Origin: Halochromatium roseum
GTDB taxonomy: Bacteria; Pseudomonadota; Gammaproteobacteria; Chromatiales; Chromatiaceae
Length of the DNA stretch: 64,000 nucleotides
Reading direction: 5' to 3'
Assembly (NCBI RefSeq): GCF_016653315.1
Contig: NZ_NHSH01000065.1
Coordinates: 1 to 64,000 of the forward strand
The translations under genes were made by a program, and so were the position numbers. Positions 62,178 through 64,000 of this stretch are shown here, one piece after another. Positions within the stretch are counted from its first letter, which is position 1; the number at the start of each line of letters is the position of its first letter. The notes beneath the pieces were generated by a model. That model was given only the letters and a program-made list of their open reading frames with translations. It was not told the DNA's origin and ran no database searches.

Positions 62178-62804
62178 CTAGTCCCGATCCGTCACAAACG
62201 GCTGGTCGCGACTGGCCAAGTCTGGCGGCGGCGGAAAGGCCGCGTTAACCGCGTCAGGCAGCTCGCCACGCCCAGCCTGATACAGGCCTCCAGACTCCAG
62301 CATCAGCAGCCCCATCACGGTCAGCAGCAGCGGCACCACACCGATGCGAGCCCAGATTGCACCGCGCATATCTTGAGACTCGAGCTTATGCCGTTCCATC
62401 TCTTGCAGGGCCGGAGGGAGATCCGCAATCCGGCGTTCCAGATCTGACCGATCATTGCCGCCAACAAACGCCAGACTCACCACTGCCGCGCTGACCAGGT
62501 AGGCGATCAGCAGGATGCGGTAGCGGCCCGCGGCCAAGCGCCAATGCGCGGCGACGAACCAGGCGGCTGAGTGCCTTGCCCGGCCCGCGCGTACCCATGT
62601 CAATAGCATCACTAACATTGAGAGCGTCAGCGGCACCGCAACAAAGGCCCACTTGTAACGGGCGATCACCGAGTAAGACTCCGCCATCGAGCCTGCCAGC
62701 AACGCCACACCGGCCAGCAGATTGAACAAGAGCAGGTTGATCATCGCCAGCTCATGCGCGGCCTTCGCCTTGCGGCGCTGCAGATCGTCGACGGCGTAGA
62801 ACAT
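62178..62804 (-). CDS. Four-helix membrane protein of unknown function
   Basis: Not recognised. The 208 residues contain four membrane segments (about 22-42, 52-70, 92-112 and 150-168), with a cytoplasmic-looking helical segment between the third and fourth (GNDRSDLERRIADLPPALQE). The N-terminus MFYAVDDLQRRKAKAAHELA is charged. It is followed by idi-ubiT on the same strand after about 140 bases and could be cotranscribed with them. The ATG at 62804 looks natural. Confidence 0.75.
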   Translation of the reverse strand: MFYAVDDLQRRKAKAAHELAMINLLLFNLLAGVALLAGSMAESYSVIARYKWAFVAVPLTLSMLVMLLTWVRAGRARHSAAWFVAAHWRLAAGRYRILLIAYLVSAAVVSLAFVGGNDRSDLERRIADLPPALQEMERHKLESQDMRGAIWARIGVVPLLLTVMGLLMLESGGLYQAGRGELPDAVNAAFPPPPDLASRDQPFVTDRD

Positions 62805-63000
62805 GGGAATTCCTCGAGTCCTGCAGTTTGACTAGTGTGCAGCATGATTGTGCGCATCGCCGACCGCGCTGACAACCCACCAACACCCGTCGCTGAAATC
62901 AACACAGGCCCACCACCGGCAGCCAGTAAGCGAGTGCGGATGGTTATACTGCCGGCAAGAAACAACCGCCATGCAGACCCCGGTGCATTGGAGAACCCCC

Positions 63001-64000
63001 ATGACTGAAGGCATCCTGATTGGTAAAGGCGCAGAGGCTGCGGTGCACATCTGGCCGCGGATGGCAAATCGCCACGGGCTGGTCGCCGGCGCAACCGGAA
63101 CCGGCAAGACCGTCACCTTACAACGCCTCGCGGAGCAATTCAGCCGGCGCGGGGTACCGGTCTTCCTGGCCGATGTGAAAGGGGATTTGGCTGGGATCAG
63201 CCAGCCCGGCGGAGACAACGCCAAGGTCGCCGAGCGCGTCAGCGAACTCCAGCTCGACGAGGTCGAATTCGCTTACCGACCCTGTCCTGTCACGCTTTGG
63301 GACCTCTACGGTGAACAGGGCCATCCGGTGCGCACCACCATCAGCGAGATGGGGCCGCTCTTGCTGGCGCGGCTGCTGAGCCTGAACGATGTCCAAGAAG
63401 GCGTGCTCAACATCTGCTTCCGCGTCGCCGACGACAACGGACTGCTACTGTTGGACATGAAGGATCTGCGCGCGATGCTGAACTATGTCGCCGAGAATGC
63501 GGCCTCGCTGCGCACCAGCTTCGGCAACGTCTCGGCCGCCTCGGTCGGCGCCATCCAGCGCCGGTTGCTACAGCTTGAGGATCAGGGCGGCAACCTGCTG
63601 TTCGGTGAGCCAGCGCTCGACCTCGCCGACCTGATGCAGACCGACATCAACGGCCAGGGCATCATCAATGTACTGGCGGCCGACAAGCTGATCCACAACC
63701 GCACCCTCTACGCCACCTTCCTGCTATGGCTGCTCTCAGAGTTGTTCGAGCAACTGCCCGAGGTCGGTGATCCAGACCAACCGAAGCTGGTGTTCTTCTT
63801 CGACGAGGCACATCTGCTCTTCGACGACGCCCCCAAGGTGCTCACCGACAAGGTCGAGCAGGTGGTGCGGCTGATCCGTTCTAAAGGTGTCGGCGTCTAC
63901 TTCGTGACCCAGAGCCCGATGGACGTGCCCGATGACGTGCTCGGGCAGCTCGGCAATCGGGTGCAACATGCGCTGCGCGCGTTCACCCCACGCGATCAGA
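63001..64000 (+). CDS. HerA-like/DUF853 ATPase, 3' end beyond the window
   Basis: The first 333 residues are present and the frame is open to the window edge. Walker A is GATGTGKTV (about residue 30) and Walker [12 protein letters not shown] (about 262), with the Q/R-type segment [10 protein letters not shown] after it. This layout fits the HerA/FtsK-related DUF853 family of about 500 residues, hexameric-type DNA-associated ATPases whose cellular job is not settled. A GGAG ribosome site lies about 10 bases before the ATG at 63001. Confidence 0.9.
   Translation, partial: MTEGILIGKGAEAAVHIWPRMANRHGLVAGATGTGKTVTLQRLAEQFSRRGVPVFLADVKGDLAGISQPGGDNAKVAERVSELQLDEVEFAYRPCPVTLWDLYGEQGHPVRTTISEMGPLLLARLLSLNDVQEGVLNICFRVADDNGLLLLDMKDLRAMLNYVAENAASLRTSFGNVSAASVGAIQRRLLQLEDQGGNLLFGEPALDLADLMQTDINGQGIINVLAADKLIHNRTLYATFLLWLLSELFEQLPEVGDPDQPKLVFFFDEAHLLFDDAPKVLTDKVEQVVRLIRSKGVGVYFVTQSPMDVPDDVLGQLGNRVQHALRAFTPRDQ

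Noticed and set aside
1-64000. CRISPR arrays, rRNA and tRNA genes.
   Set aside because: No regularly spaced repeats with unique spacers and no rRNA or complete tRNA structure were seen; the tandem arrays present have no spacers.

Overview
The window looks like a high-GC gammaproteobacterial chromosome segment, most likely from a purple sulfur bacterium (Chromatiaceae). The best clue is a small exported Gly/Tyr/Pro/Trp-rich protein at 42678-43013 that resembles sulfur globule proteins. It sits behind a perfect FNR-type box and next to an exported two-domain rhodanese. A UbiT-Idi pair (anaerobic ubiquinone and isoprenoid supply), FliW and gamma-type housekeeping genes fit the same assignment. 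No rRNA, tRNA or CRISPR array was found.

Layout. 1-6.6 kb: phosphate uptake, with phoU on + converging on a pstS-C-A-B operon on - that has a Pho-box-like site and a strong pstS/pstC hairpin. 6.7-16 kb: envelope and translation housekeeping, namely a trypsin-like lipoprotein coupled to PBP4, MsrB, a degenerate SCO-like protein, phosphatidylserine decarboxylase, the full EF-P module (efp, epmA, epmB), a cN-I type 5'-nucleotidase and a small membrane protein. 16-23 kb: an adaptor-RND pump-secreted protein-ParA row; the pump has a histone-H1-like tail. 23.6-29.6 kb: dynamin-like GTPase, ROK kinase, NrtR-like Nudix regulator, nadA and bioA.

29.5-48.8 kb is a scarred accessory region. It holds a transposase remnant that supplies the bioA stop codon, an intact DDE transposase, LysE, and an SNF2 helicase with an unrecognised partner. 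It also holds a duplicated and then reciprocally deleted rhodanese-Uma2 unit, a fragment of an efflux adaptor, fliW, a hybrid sensor kinase cut by a stop codon just before its HPt histidine, a broken receiver domain and a frameshifted pyrC. 49-56 kb: a CheW-CZB fusion and an oligopeptide ABC operon in which a permease and an ATPase are fused through repeat-born linkers.

56.0-59.5 kb: the most unusual unit, a three-gene row on - coding for a Fic protein, a GHKL-like ATPase with a C-terminal HEISH zinc-protease motif, and a minimal RNA ligase. The first two genes overlap by GTGA. I know of no described system with this composition. 59.6-64 kb: an MFS exporter, ubiT-idi, a membrane protein and the start of a HerA-like ATPase cut by the window edge.

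All family calls come from reading motifs and overall protein character by eye; no database search was run.
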